A stretch of 64,000 nt of DNA from Pseudonocardia autotrophica (GTDB lineage Bacteria > Actinomycetota > Actinomycetes > Mycobacteriales > Pseudonocardiaceae), in contig NZ_AP018920.1 in NCBI RefSeq assembly GCF_003945385.1, positions 5,456,001 to 5,520,000 of the forward strand. The letters run 5' to 3'. Of this stretch, positions 53,297 to 61,899 are shown piece by piece; position 1 is the stretch's first letter; each line of letters begins with the position of its first letter. The notes beneath the pieces are model-generated. The model was not told the DNA's origin and made no database searches. It worked only from the letters and a program-made list of their open reading frames with translations. The position numbers and the translations under genes are program-made.

Positions 53297-54208
53297 ATGA
53301 GTGATCACTCGGCACGCACCGCGGCCGCGGTCGACGCCGCCGTCGGGGCGGCCCGCGGGCTCGGGCTCACGGTGACCGACGCCGCAGTGCTGCACGACCT
53401 GTTCTCGGTGGTCGTGCACCTCGCCCCGACGCCCGTGGTGGCCCGGATGCCGGTCGTCTTCCCGCGCTCGACGACGCCGGAGATCCTGGCGGGCCGGCAG
53501 CAGGCGGAGCTGGACGTGGCCGGGTGGCTCGCGGCGCGCGGGACCCCGGTGATCCCGCCGAGCCCGCTCGTCGCGCGGGAGCCGGTGCGACGGAACGGAT
53601 TCTCGATGACGTTCTGGCAGTTCACCGAGGAGGACCGGAGATCGGAGCCCGACTACGCAGCGAACTCCGAGCGCGTCGCCGACCTGCACGCGGCGCTGCA
53701 CGGGTACCCGGGGCCGCTGCCGTTCCTGACCTCCGACGAACCACAGCACGTGCCGGAGGCCCTCGACCAGCTCGCCGAGCGCGGCGACCTGCTCACCGGC
53801 GACGACCTGGAGCGTGCCCGCCGGGAATGGCGGGCCCTGGATCCGCTGGTGCACTCCCGGACGGCGTTCGAGCGGGCGTTCCCCGGTGTCGAGGTCCAGC
53901 CGGTGCACGGCGACTCCCCGCCCGCGAACATCTTCGCCGGGACCGACGGGCCGCTGTTCGCCGACTTCGAGCTGGTCACCACGGGTCCGGTGGAGTGGGA
54001 TCTGGCGACCCTCGGCCCGGAGATGCGGTCGGCCTACGAACGTGGCGCCCGGCGGAGCGGTCTGCGCCCACTCGACGACGACGTGATGGCCTTCGCCGAC
54101 GCCGTGGGGACGCTGCGCGCTATCGCCACCCTCGCGCTCACCCCGCAGCTGCCGGTGCTGGCCGACTACCTGCTCCCGGTGCTCGAGCAGTGGCGGGCGG
54201 CCGGTTAG
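53297..54208 (+). CDS. APH-family phosphotransferase
   Basis: A 303-residue kinase-like protein. The catalytic loop is VHGDSPPANIFAG and the metal-binding aspartate is in FADFELV, as in aminoglycoside and homoserine-kinase-like enzymes. The N-terminal lobe holds a lysine-free ARMPVVFPRS region and FWQFTEEDR. It is distinct from the AICE-borne kinase. Its stop overlaps the converging VOC gene by four bases. Substrate unknown. Confidence 0.85.
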   Translation: MSDHSARTAAAVDAAVGAARGLGLTVTDAAVLHDLFSVVVHLAPTPVVARMPVVFPRSTTPEILAGRQQAELDVAGWLAARGTPVIPPSPLVAREPVRRNGFSMTFWQFTEEDRRSEPDYAANSERVADLHAALHGYPGPLPFLTSDEPQHVPEALDQLAERGDLLTGDDLERARREWRALDPLVHSRTAFERAFPGVEVQPVHGDSPPANIFAGTDGPLFADFELVTTGPVEWDLATLGPEMRSAYERGARRSGLRPLDDDVMAFADAVGTLRAIATLALTPQLPVLADYLLPVLEQWRAAG

Positions 54209-54597
54209 ACCTTCATCGCGGCGATCTGGATCAGGTTGCCGCAGGTGTCGTCGAGCACCGCGGTGACCACCGGCCCGAGATCGGTCGCCTCCTGGGTGAA
54301 CACGACGCCGCGCCCCTTGAGCCGCTCGACCTCGGCATACACGTCGTCGACGGTGAACTGGGTGGCGGGGATCCCGTCGGCGACCAGTGCCTCCTTGTAC
54401 GGGCGCACCGCGGGGTGCCCGTCCGGTTCCAGCAGCAGTTCGACACCGTCCGGATCGGCCGGGGACGCCACGGTGAGCCAGCGGTACTCACCCGCCGGGA
54501 CGTCGGTCTTCTTCACGAAGCCGAGCGTGTCGGTGTAGAAGGCGAGCGCCTTGGCCTGGTCGTCGACGAAGACGCTGGTGATGGTGATGCGGATCAT
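54205..54597 (-). CDS. Single-domain VOC protein
   Basis: A 130-residue glyoxalase-fold protein (ITSVFVDDQAKALAFYTDTLGF...GVELLLEPDGH...GNLIQIA), containing the paired metal-site region of the superfamily. ATG at 54597 overlaps the ArsR-like gene stop (ATGA). The regulator-VOC pair is common in actinobacteria and is presumably induced by the compound the VOC protein handles. Confidence 0.88.
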   Translation of the reverse strand: MIRITITSVFVDDQAKALAFYTDTLGFVKKTDVPAGEYRWLTVASPADPDGVELLLEPDGHPAVRPYKEALVADGIPATQFTVDDVYAEVERLKGRGVVFTQEATDLGPVVTAVLDDTCGNLIQIAAMKV

Positions 54598-54884
54598 GGG
54601 TTCGGCCCTTCTCGGTCGATGGGCCACCGTTCGACGATCGCGCGCAGCGGAGCGGTGTCGAGGTGGTGGAACTTGTACCGGCCCTGCCGCCGGGTGTGCA
54701 CGAGACCGGCCTGCTCGAGCACCGCGAGATGCTGCGAGACGGCCTGCCGGGACGACGTCGAACCGTGCTTCATGCTCAGCCGTCCGCAGATCTCGAACAG
54801 CGTCTGACCGTCCCGCTCGGTCAGCTCGTCGAGGATGGTCCGCCGGGTCGCGTCGCCGATCGCCCTGAACAGGTCCGCGTCCAC
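54594..54884 (-). CDS. ArsR-family transcriptional repressor
   Basis: A 96-residue winged-helix protein (FRAIGDATRRTILDELTERDG, then SRQAVSQHLAVLEQAGLV) without metal-binding cysteines. GTG at 54884 follows AAGGTG. A perfect 20-bp inverted repeat lies 13 bp upstream and is the likely operator, implying autoregulation together with the downstream VOC gene. Confidence 0.92.
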   Translation of the reverse strand: MDADLFRAIGDATRRTILDELTERDGQTLFEICGRLSMKHGSTSSRQAVSQHLAVLEQAGLVHTRRQGRYKFHHLDTAPLRAIVERWPIDREGPNP

Positions 54885-54897
54885 GGTGCACCTTTAT

Positions 54898-54917
54898 AGG
54901 CAAGTTGCCACTTGCCT
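54898..54917 (-). promoter_or_regulatory. Perfect inverted repeat, probable ArsR operator
   Basis: AGGCAAGT and ACTTGCCT flank TGCC (54898-54917). Perfect eight-base arms directly upstream of the ArsR-like gene fit a repressor site for the ArsR-VOC operon. Confidence 0.82.
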
Positions 54918-54988
54918 GTCAATCGTCGGCCCACCCCCCTACGATCGCTGCGGGCCGCCATCAGGCCGGGGACGACGGGAGCCTGCAC

Positions 54989-55987
54989 GTGAACGAGCCA
55001 GCGGCCGGCCGGGTCCTGTCCGTCCGGTCGATCGTCGCGGCCGGCGTACTGCTCGTCGCCATCGCCGCGGCCGTCGCGTGGGTGCTCCTGCACCTGTTCG
55101 GCGGCGGGACGCCACAGGACGCGGCGCGTCTCGACGCCGTCCGCACGACCGCGACCATCGTCCTGGGCACCGGTGGCGCCGTCGCCCTGCTGCTCGCGGC
55201 ACGCCGGCAGCGCTCGACCGAGCAGACCCTGGTGCACCAGATGGAGGTCGCCCGGGGAGTGGAGCGCGACGCGCTGGAACGCCGGACGGCGGAATCGTTC
55301 ACCCGGGCCTCCGACCAGCTGGGGAGCAGCAGCGCCGCGGTCCGTCTGGCCGGCGCTTACGCGCTGGAGCAGATCGGGCGCGAAGACGCCGGCCGCAGGC
55401 AGATGATCGTCGACGTACTGTGCGCCTACCTGCGGGTCCCGCCGTCGGCGGACACTTCGGACCCCCAGGAGGACGTGGTCCGCGAGGTGGTGACCGACCG
55501 CGTCGTCACGCACCTGAAGAAGGACTCCGCCGACTTCTGGCCCGGCATCTCGGTGAACCTCAGCAACACCACGCTCGGCCATCTTCTGCTCTCCGACACC
55601 GAGTTCGTCGTCGCCGACTTCCACGGCACGACGTTCCGCGACCGGGTCACCTGCAGCCGCTCGGTCGCCCGGATCGTCAACTTCGAGGACTGCACCTTCG
55701 AGGGCGGTGCTCAGTTCGGCGGCCTCCGGGTCGCGTCGATGGCCATGTTCGACCGTGCGGTGTTCACCGGCTTCACCGACTTCAGCGACGCCCGGTTCCC
55801 CTGGTACGTCTCGTTCGCCGACGCCGAGTTCGCCGACCGCCACTCCTTCACCGGCGCGACGATCTCCAGTGAGGAGTCCGACCTGTTCGGTGTGACGATG
55901 CCCGACGGATGGCGGTTCGAGCCCGGCCCCGACCCCACCGAGCACCGGGTGGTGCCCGAGAGCGGTGCCGGGCTCACTCCGGGATGA
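54989..55987 (+). CDS. Membrane-anchored pentapeptide-repeat protein
   Basis: A 332-residue protein. Two N-terminal membrane spans (about 12-35 and 52-70) are followed by a helical linker (LVHQMEVARGVERDALERRTAESFTRASDQLG, in part) and a pentapeptide-repeat beta-helix at about 190-300 (NLSNTTLGHLLLSDTEF, AQFGGLRVASMAMFDRAVFTG). The function of such proteins is mostly unknown. GTG at 54989 follows GGGAG by eight bases. Its 3' end overlaps the converging response-regulator gene by 14 bp. Confidence 0.85.
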   Translation: MNEPAAGRVLSVRSIVAAGVLLVAIAAAVAWVLLHLFGGGTPQDAARLDAVRTTATIVLGTGGAVALLLAARRQRSTEQTLVHQMEVARGVERDALERRTAESFTRASDQLGSSSAAVRLAGAYALEQIGREDAGRRQMIVDVLCAYLRVPPSADTSDPQEDVVREVVTDRVVTHLKKDSADFWPGISVNLSNTTLGHLLLSDTEFVVADFHGTTFRDRVTCSRSVARIVNFEDCTFEGGAQFGGLRVASMAMFDRAVFTGFTDFSDARFPWYVSFADAEFADRHSFTGATISSEESDLFGVTMPDGWRFEPGPDPTEHRVVPESGAGLTPG

Positions 55988-56618
55988 GGTCGTGCTCGTG
56001 CGCGACGATCGCCGCCTGCACCCGGTTCCGCACACCGAGGCGATCGAGCACCGCGCTGACGTGCACCTTCACCGTCCCCTCGACGACGTGCAGCTCCCGC
56101 CCGATCTCCGCGTTCGACAATCCCGCGCCGAGCAGCCCGAGCACCGCCCGCTCCCGGCCGGTCAGCGCGTCGACCGACGCCCGGCAGACCCGGGGCCGGC
56201 GGCGGGCGTAGAGGTCGAGCACCCGGCGCGCCATCCGCGGGGACAGGTACGCCCCGCCGGCGGCGACCGCGCGCACCCCGTCGACGATCTCCCGCGGGTC
56301 GCCGGTCTTGAGCACGAACCCGCCGGCGCCGTCGGCGAGCGCCCGGACCAGGTAGTCGTCGTCGGCGAAGGTGGTGAGCACCAGGATCGCGCAGCCCAGG
56401 TCGCGGCGGGTGATCTCGGCGGCGGCGTCCAGCCCGTCGGTGCCGGGCATCCGCACGTCCAGCACGGCGACGTCCGGCCGGTGCGCGGTGGCCAGCTCGA
56501 TCGCCTCCCGCCCGTCGGCCGCCTCGGCGACGACCTCGATGCCGGGATCGCTGGCCAGCACGGCCCGCACCCCGACCCGCACGACGGCCTCGTCGTCGGC
56601 CAGCAGCACCCGGGTCAT
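55974..56618 (-). CDS. NarL/LuxR-family response regulator
   Basis: A 214-residue regulator. The receiver domain has ADDE, the phospho-acceptor aspartate in VAVLDVRMPG, and the lysine in FVLKTGDP. The C-terminal LuxR-type helix-turn-helix is LTGRERAVLGLLGAGLSNAEIGRELHVVEGTVKVHV (in part). ATG at 56618 overlaps the histidine-kinase stop (ATGA), forming a two-component pair with it. Confidence 0.94.
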   Translation of the reverse strand: MTRVLLADDEAVVRVGVRAVLASDPGIEVVAEAADGREAIELATAHRPDVAVLDVRMPGTDGLDAAAEITRRDLGCAILVLTTFADDDYLVRALADGAGGFVLKTGDPREIVDGVRAVAAGGAYLSPRMARRVLDLYARRRPRVCRASVDALTGRERAVLGLLGAGLSNAEIGRELHVVEGTVKVHVSAVLDRLGVRNRVQAAIVAHEHDLIPE

Positions 56619-58036
56619 GTCCCGATGGTGCCCGGTGCCGTCGCCGATCGGACGATCAGGTCCTTGTGCACCAGCACCCCACCGGCCCAGCAGAGCCTGC
56701 GCAGGTCCGCGGCGCTGGTGCCGAACGGGTCGACGCCCACGCTGTAGTACTCGCACCAGGCACCGGGCGGGCGCGGGATGCCGGTGCCGTCGGTGCGGGT
56801 GCGCATCGGGAGCACGTGCTCGACGGCGGCCCGCTCGGTACCGGCGGTCAGTGCGTCGAAGGTGTCGGCGGGCAGCACCGAGGTCGCGGCATCGAGCACC
56901 CGGTAGGTCGACACCAGCAGCACCGAGACGGCGAAGGCGGCCGCGATCCCGCGGACCGCGGTGCTGCGGGAGCGGCGCACCGCGCCGAGCGCGACCCGCC
57001 GGGCCGTCTCCACCGCGGGCAGGCCGGAGTCCCCGGTGCGGGCCGTCACCGGCAGCCGGGCCGCGAGCAGGTGGTCGGTGCCGGAGCGGCCGTGCTCCAG
57101 CGTCCCGCCGAGCGCTGCGGTGTCCGCGGACAGTCCGGGCAGTCCGCTCCCGGAGCCCGGAGCGGACGGTCCGGGGCGCGCCCCGCGGGTCCGGACGACG
57201 ACGTCGATCTCGCCGTCCCGGCGGACGATCGACACCTCGGCCGGGGCGTCACCGGCGTGCTTGACCGCGTTCGTCAGACCCTCCCGCACCACCCGCACCA
57301 CCAGCGCGGACACCGCCGGAGCGGTCCCGTCGAGCGCGGGCGCCGGATCGGCCGGGACCAGCTCCACGGCGCGACCGGCCGCCCGCACACCGGCGACGAC
57401 CGCGGTCACGTCGGCGCCGGCACCGGTCGGTGGGGCCCGGTCGGCGCCCAGCGCGGACACCGCCTGCGCGAGGTGCTCGGCCGCGGCGCTCACCTGCTCG
57501 CGGGCCTCGCCGACGCCACGGCGGGCCTCGGCGGGCAGGTCCCGGTCCAGTTCCAGGGCGCCGAGCCGCAGCGCGGCCCGCGCCAGATCGTGCCCGACCA
57601 GGTCGTGCATGTCGGCGGCCAGCCGGGCCCGCTCCCGCATCCGGGCCTCGTGCTCGGCGGTCCGGGCCAGCTCCTCCCACTGCGCGGCGAACTGCCAGCC
57701 CGCGTTGCCCAGCGCCGCCCGCTCCCGGAACCACCGGCCCACCAGCCACGGGCACCACAGCAGCACGCCCAGCCCGATCCCGGCGGCGAGCGCGGTGTCC
57801 ACCCCGCCGGTCGTCGCGTGGACGGCGAGCGCACCCGCCGGCGGGACGAGTGCCGGGAACCACGCCGAGCGGCGGTCCCCGAAACGTCCGGCGAGCCCGC
57901 CCGCGACCAGCACCAGCGGGGCGAGCGCGGTCGCCGCGAACAGGCTCTCCCGGGCGCCGAGGAGCAGCCACACCACCAGCCACGATGCCGACGCGAGCAC
58001 CACCCCGGCACCGATCGCGGTGCCGCGTTCGCTCAT
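56615..58036 (-). CDS. HisKA_3 sensor histidine kinase with C-terminal membrane-linked domain
   Basis: A 473-residue kinase. About four N-terminal spans (1-105) precede the HisKA_3 helix with the phospho-histidine in ADMHDLVGHDLA. The ATPase follows with N-box EGLTNAVKHAG and G-box GSGLPGLS. Unusually, another membrane span (about 365-385, AAFAVSVLLVSTYRVL) follows the kinase, and the last ~90 residues, with two cysteines, would lie outside. It overlaps both the response regulator and the PAP2 gene by four bases. Confidence 0.9.
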   Translation of the reverse strand: MSERGTAIGAGVVLASASWLVVWLLLGARESLFAATALAPLVLVAGGLAGRFGDRRSAWFPALVPPAGALAVHATTGGVDTALAAGIGLGVLLWCPWLVGRWFRERAALGNAGWQFAAQWEELARTAEHEARMRERARLAADMHDLVGHDLARAALRLGALELDRDLPAEARRGVGEAREQVSAAAEHLAQAVSALGADRAPPTGAGADVTAVVAGVRAAGRAVELVPADPAPALDGTAPAVSALVVRVVREGLTNAVKHAGDAPAEVSIVRRDGEIDVVVRTRGARPGPSAPGSGSGLPGLSADTAALGGTLEHGRSGTDHLLAARLPVTARTGDSGLPAVETARRVALGAVRRSRSTAVRGIAAAFAVSVLLVSTYRVLDAATSVLPADTFDALTAGTERAAVEHVLPMRTRTDGTGIPRPPGAWCEYYSVGVDPFGTSAADLRRLCWAGGVLVHKDLIVRSATAPGTIGT

Positions 58037-58638
58037 CGGCGCCCCGCGTGACGGCGGGCGGCAGGCAACCGTCCGGCGAGCAGCACTCCCAGCGTGAGGG
58101 TCACGACGGCCACCATGCCACCCAGCCCGAACCCGACGACGACGTCGTGCGGGAAGTGTGCCCCGGCGAGCACCCGCGATCCGGCCACGGCGAGACCGCA
58201 GCCCAGCGCGAGCAGCCCCACACCGCGGGCCCCCAGCCGCAGCGCGACCAGCAGCACACCGACCGCCAGCGCGCCGGCGACCGCGGAGTGGTTACTCGGG
58301 AACGACCAGCTCCCCGGGTCCGGGCACACCCCCCACTCCGGGAAGCCGGTGAGCAGCCGGCACGGCCGGTCCACCGCCAATGCGTCCTTCAGCAGCTCGT
58401 TCAGCTGCCAGGCGAGGACCGTCGCGACCGGCACGGCGAACACCGCCGCCGTGGTCGCCGGGCCGGTGCCGCGGCCGAGCCACCACAGCCACATCCACAC
58501 CGCGACGGTGAGCAGCAGCGCCAGCTCACCGACCAGCGCGACCACCGCCCCGGTCCGGTCCGGGGCCCCGGTGAGCAGGGCGAGGATCCGGGTCAGCTCG
58601 GCGGCGCTCGCGTCGGGGACATCGGAGATCGGCAGCAT
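58033..58638 (-). CDS. PAP2-family lipid phosphatase
   Basis: A 201-residue membrane protein with about five or six spans and the three phosphatase motifs: KDALAVDRP, SFPSNHS, and GSRVLAGAHFPHDV. It probably dephosphorylates undecaprenyl pyrophosphate or a phosphatidic acid. The start overlaps nothing upstream, while its stop overlaps the histidine-kinase start, so it leads this operon. It may be part of an envelope-stress response. Confidence 0.9.
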   Translation of the reverse strand: MLPISDVPDASAAELTRILALLTGAPDRTGAVVALVGELALLLTVAVWMWLWWLGRGTGPATTAAVFAVPVATVLAWQLNELLKDALAVDRPCRLLTGFPEWGVCPDPGSWSFPSNHSAVAGALAVGVLLVALRLGARGVGLLALGCGLAVAGSRVLAGAHFPHDVVVGFGLGGMVAVVTLTLGVLLAGRLPAARRHAGRR

Positions 58639-58706
58639 GCCGGCACCCTCACCGACCCGGTGCCCCCGCGGATCCGACGATCGGCAGGGACCACCCCCGA
58701 CGATCG

Positions 58707-59093
58707 TCAGGCGGCGGGCCTCCGGTGGTGCTGCGGGCAGGTCGGCCCGAGCCGGTCACCGACGACGATCCGGGCGGCCGCCAGCGCCCGCCCCACCGCC
58801 GGGGAGCGGCCGGGCCCCAGCCGCAGGTGCCTGCCCTCCCGGTCGGCGTGCCGGCAGCCGGTGAGCACCGCCGCGAGGCCGGCGGCGGCCAGGTGATCCA
58901 CCCCGGAGAGGTCCAGCTCGACGCAGCAGCAGCGGTCGACCCAGCCGATCAGGAACACCGACAGCGGCGGCGCGGTGGCCGCGTCGATCCCGCCCCGGCA
59001 CCGGAGCACGACCGACCCGTCCGGCCGGTACTCGGCGCTCGCCCGCAGCGGGTCGGCCGCGAGCTCGTCGTACCCGGCCGGCGGGCCGGTCAT
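58707..59093 (-). CDS. STAS-domain protein, anti-sigma-antagonist-like
   Basis: A 128-residue protein with a STAS fold (GSVVLRCRGGIDAATAPPL, then CVELDLSGVDHLAAAGLAAVL). The usual phosphorylatable serine of the DSSG segment is replaced by alanine in HLAAAG, so control by an anti-sigma kinase is unlikely. ATG at 59093 overlaps the Asp23-like gene stop. Confidence 0.85.
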   Translation of the reverse strand: MTGPPAGYDELAADPLRASAEYRPDGSVVLRCRGGIDAATAPPLSVFLIGWVDRCCCVELDLSGVDHLAAAGLAAVLTGCRHADREGRHLRLGPGRSPAVGRALAAARIVVGDRLGPTCPQHHRRPAA

Positions 59094-59680
59094 CGCAGCA
59101 CGTCGTCGATCACGACGGTCAGCTCGGTCGTCGCCAGCCCGGTCAGGCTGGCCACCCGTTCGGCGACGGTCCGCCGGACCTGGTCGGCGAGCGCGTTGAG
59201 ATCCCGTCCGTAGTCGGCGGCGAGCACGATCTCGATCGCCGTGCTGGCCCCGGCGACGCCCGCGACGACGTCGTCGGCCGTGCCGTTCGCGTCGAGGGTC
59301 CGGCTCAGCGCGACCCGGACGCCGGGCACCGACTGCGCGGAGCGGCGGGCGGTCACCACGACCACCCGTGCCGCGATCCGGGTGACGCCGTCCGGACCGG
59401 CCAGCACGGCGTGATCGGGTTCGGACAGCACGCCGCGGATCTGGCGCAGGATCCGGTCGATCCGGCCCGCCGGCGCGGCCACCGGCTGGGCGGCGAGCTC
59501 GCGCACCGGCGACCACAGCCGCCCGTACTCGCCCAGCGCCGCCTGGCAGTGCACGCAGCCCTGCTGATGCTCGTCGCGCCGGTCCGCACGCCCGGCCGCG
59601 ACCTGGTCGAGCAGTTCGTCCACCGAACGTCCGCAGGCCAGCCGGTCACGGCTCCCGGAGCCCTCGTTCTGGCTGGTCAT
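59090..59680 (-). CDS. Fusion of zinc anti-sigma-like motif and Asp23/Gls24 domain
   Basis: A 196-residue protein. The N-terminal ~60 residues contain DEHQQGCVHCQAAL, an H-x3-C-x2-C motif like the ZAS anti-sigma type. The C-terminal ~120 residues (about 78-196) resemble the Asp23/Gls24 (DUF322) alkaline-shock domain: GVTRIAARVVVVTAR, then AIEIVLAADYGRDLNALADQVRR. No membrane span. It overlaps the sigma factor stop by four bases and so is probably its cytoplasmic regulator. Confidence 0.82.
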   Translation of the reverse strand: MTSQNEGSGSRDRLACGRSVDELLDQVAAGRADRRDEHQQGCVHCQAALGEYGRLWSPVRELAAQPVAAPAGRIDRILRQIRGVLSEPDHAVLAGPDGVTRIAARVVVVTARRSAQSVPGVRVALSRTLDANGTADDVVAGVAGASTAIEIVLAADYGRDLNALADQVRRTVAERVASLTGLATTELTVVIDDVLR

Positions 59681-60330
59681 GCCCACTCCCGCAGGGTGTC
59701 GAGGAGTCGTCGTCGCGCCCGGGACAGCCGTCCGCGGACCGTCGCCTCGGACACGTTCAGGATGGCTGCCACCTCCTGGTACGTCATCTGCTCGATGTCG
59801 ACGAGTACCACTGGAGCACGTAACTCGGCCGGCAGCGCGGTGACGGCCGCGAGCGCGGCCTGGGCGTGCCTCCTCGCCTCCACCTGCAGGTCCGCCCCCG
59901 GTGAGACGGTCACGTCCGGATCGTCGAGCGGCTCGAACCGGGGCCGCCTGTTGATCAGGTTGATGCACCGGTTCACCACCACTCGGTAGAGCCAGGTGGT
60001 GAACAGGCTGTCCCCGGCGAAGCCGGTCAGTGCCGTCCACAGCGCGACGACGACATCCTGCGCGACGTCCTCGGCGTCGTGCGGATTCCCCACCATCCGC
60101 AGCGCGATCCGGTAGATCCGATCGCGGTGGCGGCGCACCAGCTCCTCATAGGCATCGACGTCGCCGCCCTTGACCTTCCCGATGAGCCAGTCGTCGGCGG
60201 CCGCGTCCAGCCGGTCGTTCTCCCCCACCCGCGGCACCTGGGAGCCCCCTCCGTCGAACGCCTCCGGTCGGGCCCGCCCCCGGGTGGGCCCGACCGGTCC
60301 GAGGCCCGTGGCACCCCCCGGGTCGCTCAC
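59677..60330 (-). CDS. ECF-type RNA polymerase sigma factor
   Basis: A 217-residue sigma factor from GTG at 60330 (a longer start at 60369 is possible). Region 2 is AYEELVRRHRDRIYRIALRM (in part), with DAEDVAQDVVVALW and LYRVVVNRCINLINRR. Region 4 is LPAELRAPVVLVDIEQMTYQEVA with helix-turn-helix NVSEATVRGRLSRARRRL. It heads a three-gene operon with the Asp23-like and STAS genes, all joined by four-base overlaps. Confidence 0.92.
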   Translation of the reverse strand: MSDPGGATGLGPVGPTRGRARPEAFDGGGSQVPRVGENDRLDAAADDWLIGKVKGGDVDAYEELVRRHRDRIYRIALRMVGNPHDAEDVAQDVVVALWTALTGFAGDSLFTTWLYRVVVNRCINLINRRPRFEPLDDPDVTVSPGADLQVEARRHAQAALAAVTALPAELRAPVVLVDIEQMTYQEVAAILNVSEATVRGRLSRARRRLLDTLREWA

Positions 60331-60472
60331 GGGGCGTCGGTCCCCTTCCTCGGCATCAGTGGGACACATCGGTTCGCCGAACCTCACGGCCCGGTTCGGT
60401 GATGCGCACCACAGTTCTGCACTTTCGTGAAAGCCGTTGCCGGACGGCACCGTCCCTGATGTGCTCACCAGC

Positions 60473-60781
60473 ATGAACCGCGTCCTGACCCTGCCCGTCG
60501 ACGGCCCCGTGATCGCTTCCGAGGCCGACGCGCTCGGCGTGCTCGGCGACGCGTTCGGGCAGCAGGCCGAGCAGGTCGAGATCCCGGTGCAGCGGCTCGA
60601 TCCGGAGTTCTTCCGGCTGCGCAGCGGGCTGGCCGGTGCGATCACCCAGAAGTTCGCGCAGTACGGCGTCCGGCTGACCGTCGTCGGCGACGTCTCCCGG
60701 TGGGCCGCGGAGCCCGGCCCGGTCGCCGACTGGATCCGGGAGGCCAACCAGGGGGCCGGCACGCTGCGGTTCACCGGATGA
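60473..60781 (+). CDS. DUF4180-domain protein
   Basis: A 102-residue protein matching DUF4180: LGDAFGQQAEQVEIPVQRLDPEFF (in part), then SGLAGAITQKFAQYGVRLTVVGD and a closing ANQGAGTLRF. The family is related to the STAS-like alternation proteins and is uncharacterised. It overlaps the next start (ATGA). Confidence 0.85.
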   Translation: MNRVLTLPVDGPVIASEADALGVLGDAFGQQAEQVEIPVQRLDPEFFRLRSGLAGAITQKFAQYGVRLTVVGDVSRWAAEPGPVADWIREANQGAGTLRFTG

Positions 60782-61899
60782 CGGTGCTCGACCGGCGGTC
60801 GCTGAACCGGGCGACGCTCGCCCGCCAGCAGCTGCTCGAACGGCACGGCCCGGACGAGATCGTCGCCCGTCTCGGCGGGTTGCAGGCCCAGGAACCCCGC
60901 GAGCCCTACACCGGACTGTGGTCCCGGGTCGCGGACTTCGACCCGGCTCCCACCTCGGCCGCGCTGCACGACCGGACGCTGGTGCGCACCGTTCTGATCC
61001 GCCGGACCGTGCACCTGGTGACGGCCGCCGACTGCCTCGCCTTCCGCGGGCTGTGCCAGCCGATGATCACCCAGCGGACCTGGGGTGCGCGGCGGGCCGA
61101 GCTGCCCGGGGTGGACCCGGGAGTGCTCGCCGACGCCGTGCGGCCGTGGTTCGCCGAGACCCCGCGCACCGGCGGGGAGGTCGCGCGGCTGGTCGCGGAC
61201 CGGTTCCCGGGGGCGGGGCACGCGGCGCTGGCCGACGCGGCGATCTCGGTGATCCCGCTGGTCCAGGTCCCGCCGCGGGGCACCTGGGACGGCTCCGGGC
61301 CGGCCCGGCTCACCACGGTGGACGCCTGGCTGGGGAGCGACCCCGATCCGGAGCCGGACGCCGCCGCACTGGTGCTGCGTTATCTACGCGCGTTCGGCCC
61401 CGCCGCGAGCGCCGATCTGCGCGCCTGGTGCGGCCTGACCGGGCTGCCCGCCGTCGTCGCGCGGCTGCGCCCGCAGCTGCGGACCTTCCGGGACGAGCGC
61501 GGCCGCGAGCTGCTCGACGTCGCCGATACCCCGCTGCCGGACCCGGACACCCCGGCCCCGCCACGGTTCCTGCCCGCCTTCGACAACGTCGTACTCGGGT
61601 TCGACGACCGCAGCCGGATCATCGACGACGCGCACCGCGGCCTGAGCATCACCGGGGCCCGATTCGTGCTGGTCGACGGGCGGGTCGCCGCCACCTGGAC
61701 CATCTCCGGGGACGATCTCGCGGTGCACCCGTTGCGGCCGTTCACCCGGGCCGAGGCCGACGCCGTCGGCGTCGAGGGGGAACGGCTGCGCGGGTTCCTG
61801 ACCGGCGGCGCATCCGGGACCGGCGGATCGACGACGATCGGCGGGTCAGTCGATCGGCCGCCACGGGCGCGGGGGCAGCGTCGGCAGCCCGGTCGGTGA
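60778..61899 (+). CDS. Winged-helix (HTH_42, AlkX/YcaQ-like) protein
   Basis: A 373-residue protein of the winged-helix DNA-binding domain superfamily. It has LGGLQAQEPREPYTGLWSR, RTVLIRRTVHLVTAADCLAFR and FLPAFDNVVLGFDDRSRI, typical of HTH_42 proteins. Related proteins include DNA glycosylases such as AlkZ, but the actinobacterial group with QAQ and FDN motifs is mostly untested. Its last 54 bp overlap the converging nhaA gene. Confidence 0.85.
   Translation: MTVLDRRSLNRATLARQQLLERHGPDEIVARLGGLQAQEPREPYTGLWSRVADFDPAPTSAALHDRTLVRTVLIRRTVHLVTAADCLAFRGLCQPMITQRTWGARRAELPGVDPGVLADAVRPWFAETPRTGGEVARLVADRFPGAGHAALADAAISVIPLVQVPPRGTWDGSGPARLTTVDAWLGSDPDPEPDAAALVLRYLRAFGPAASADLRAWCGLTGLPAVVARLRPQLRTFRDERGRELLDVADTPLPDPDTPAPPRFLPAFDNVVLGFDDRSRIIDDAHRGLSITGARFVLVDGRVAATWTISGDDLAVHPLRPFTRAEADAVGVEGERLRGFLTGGASGTGGSTTIGGSVDRPPRARGQRRQPGR

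Noticed and set aside
50625..53315. An 896-codon minus-strand frame opposite the second S9 peptidase
   Set aside because: Same reasons as the frame opposite the first peptidase; the plus-strand genes are clearly real.
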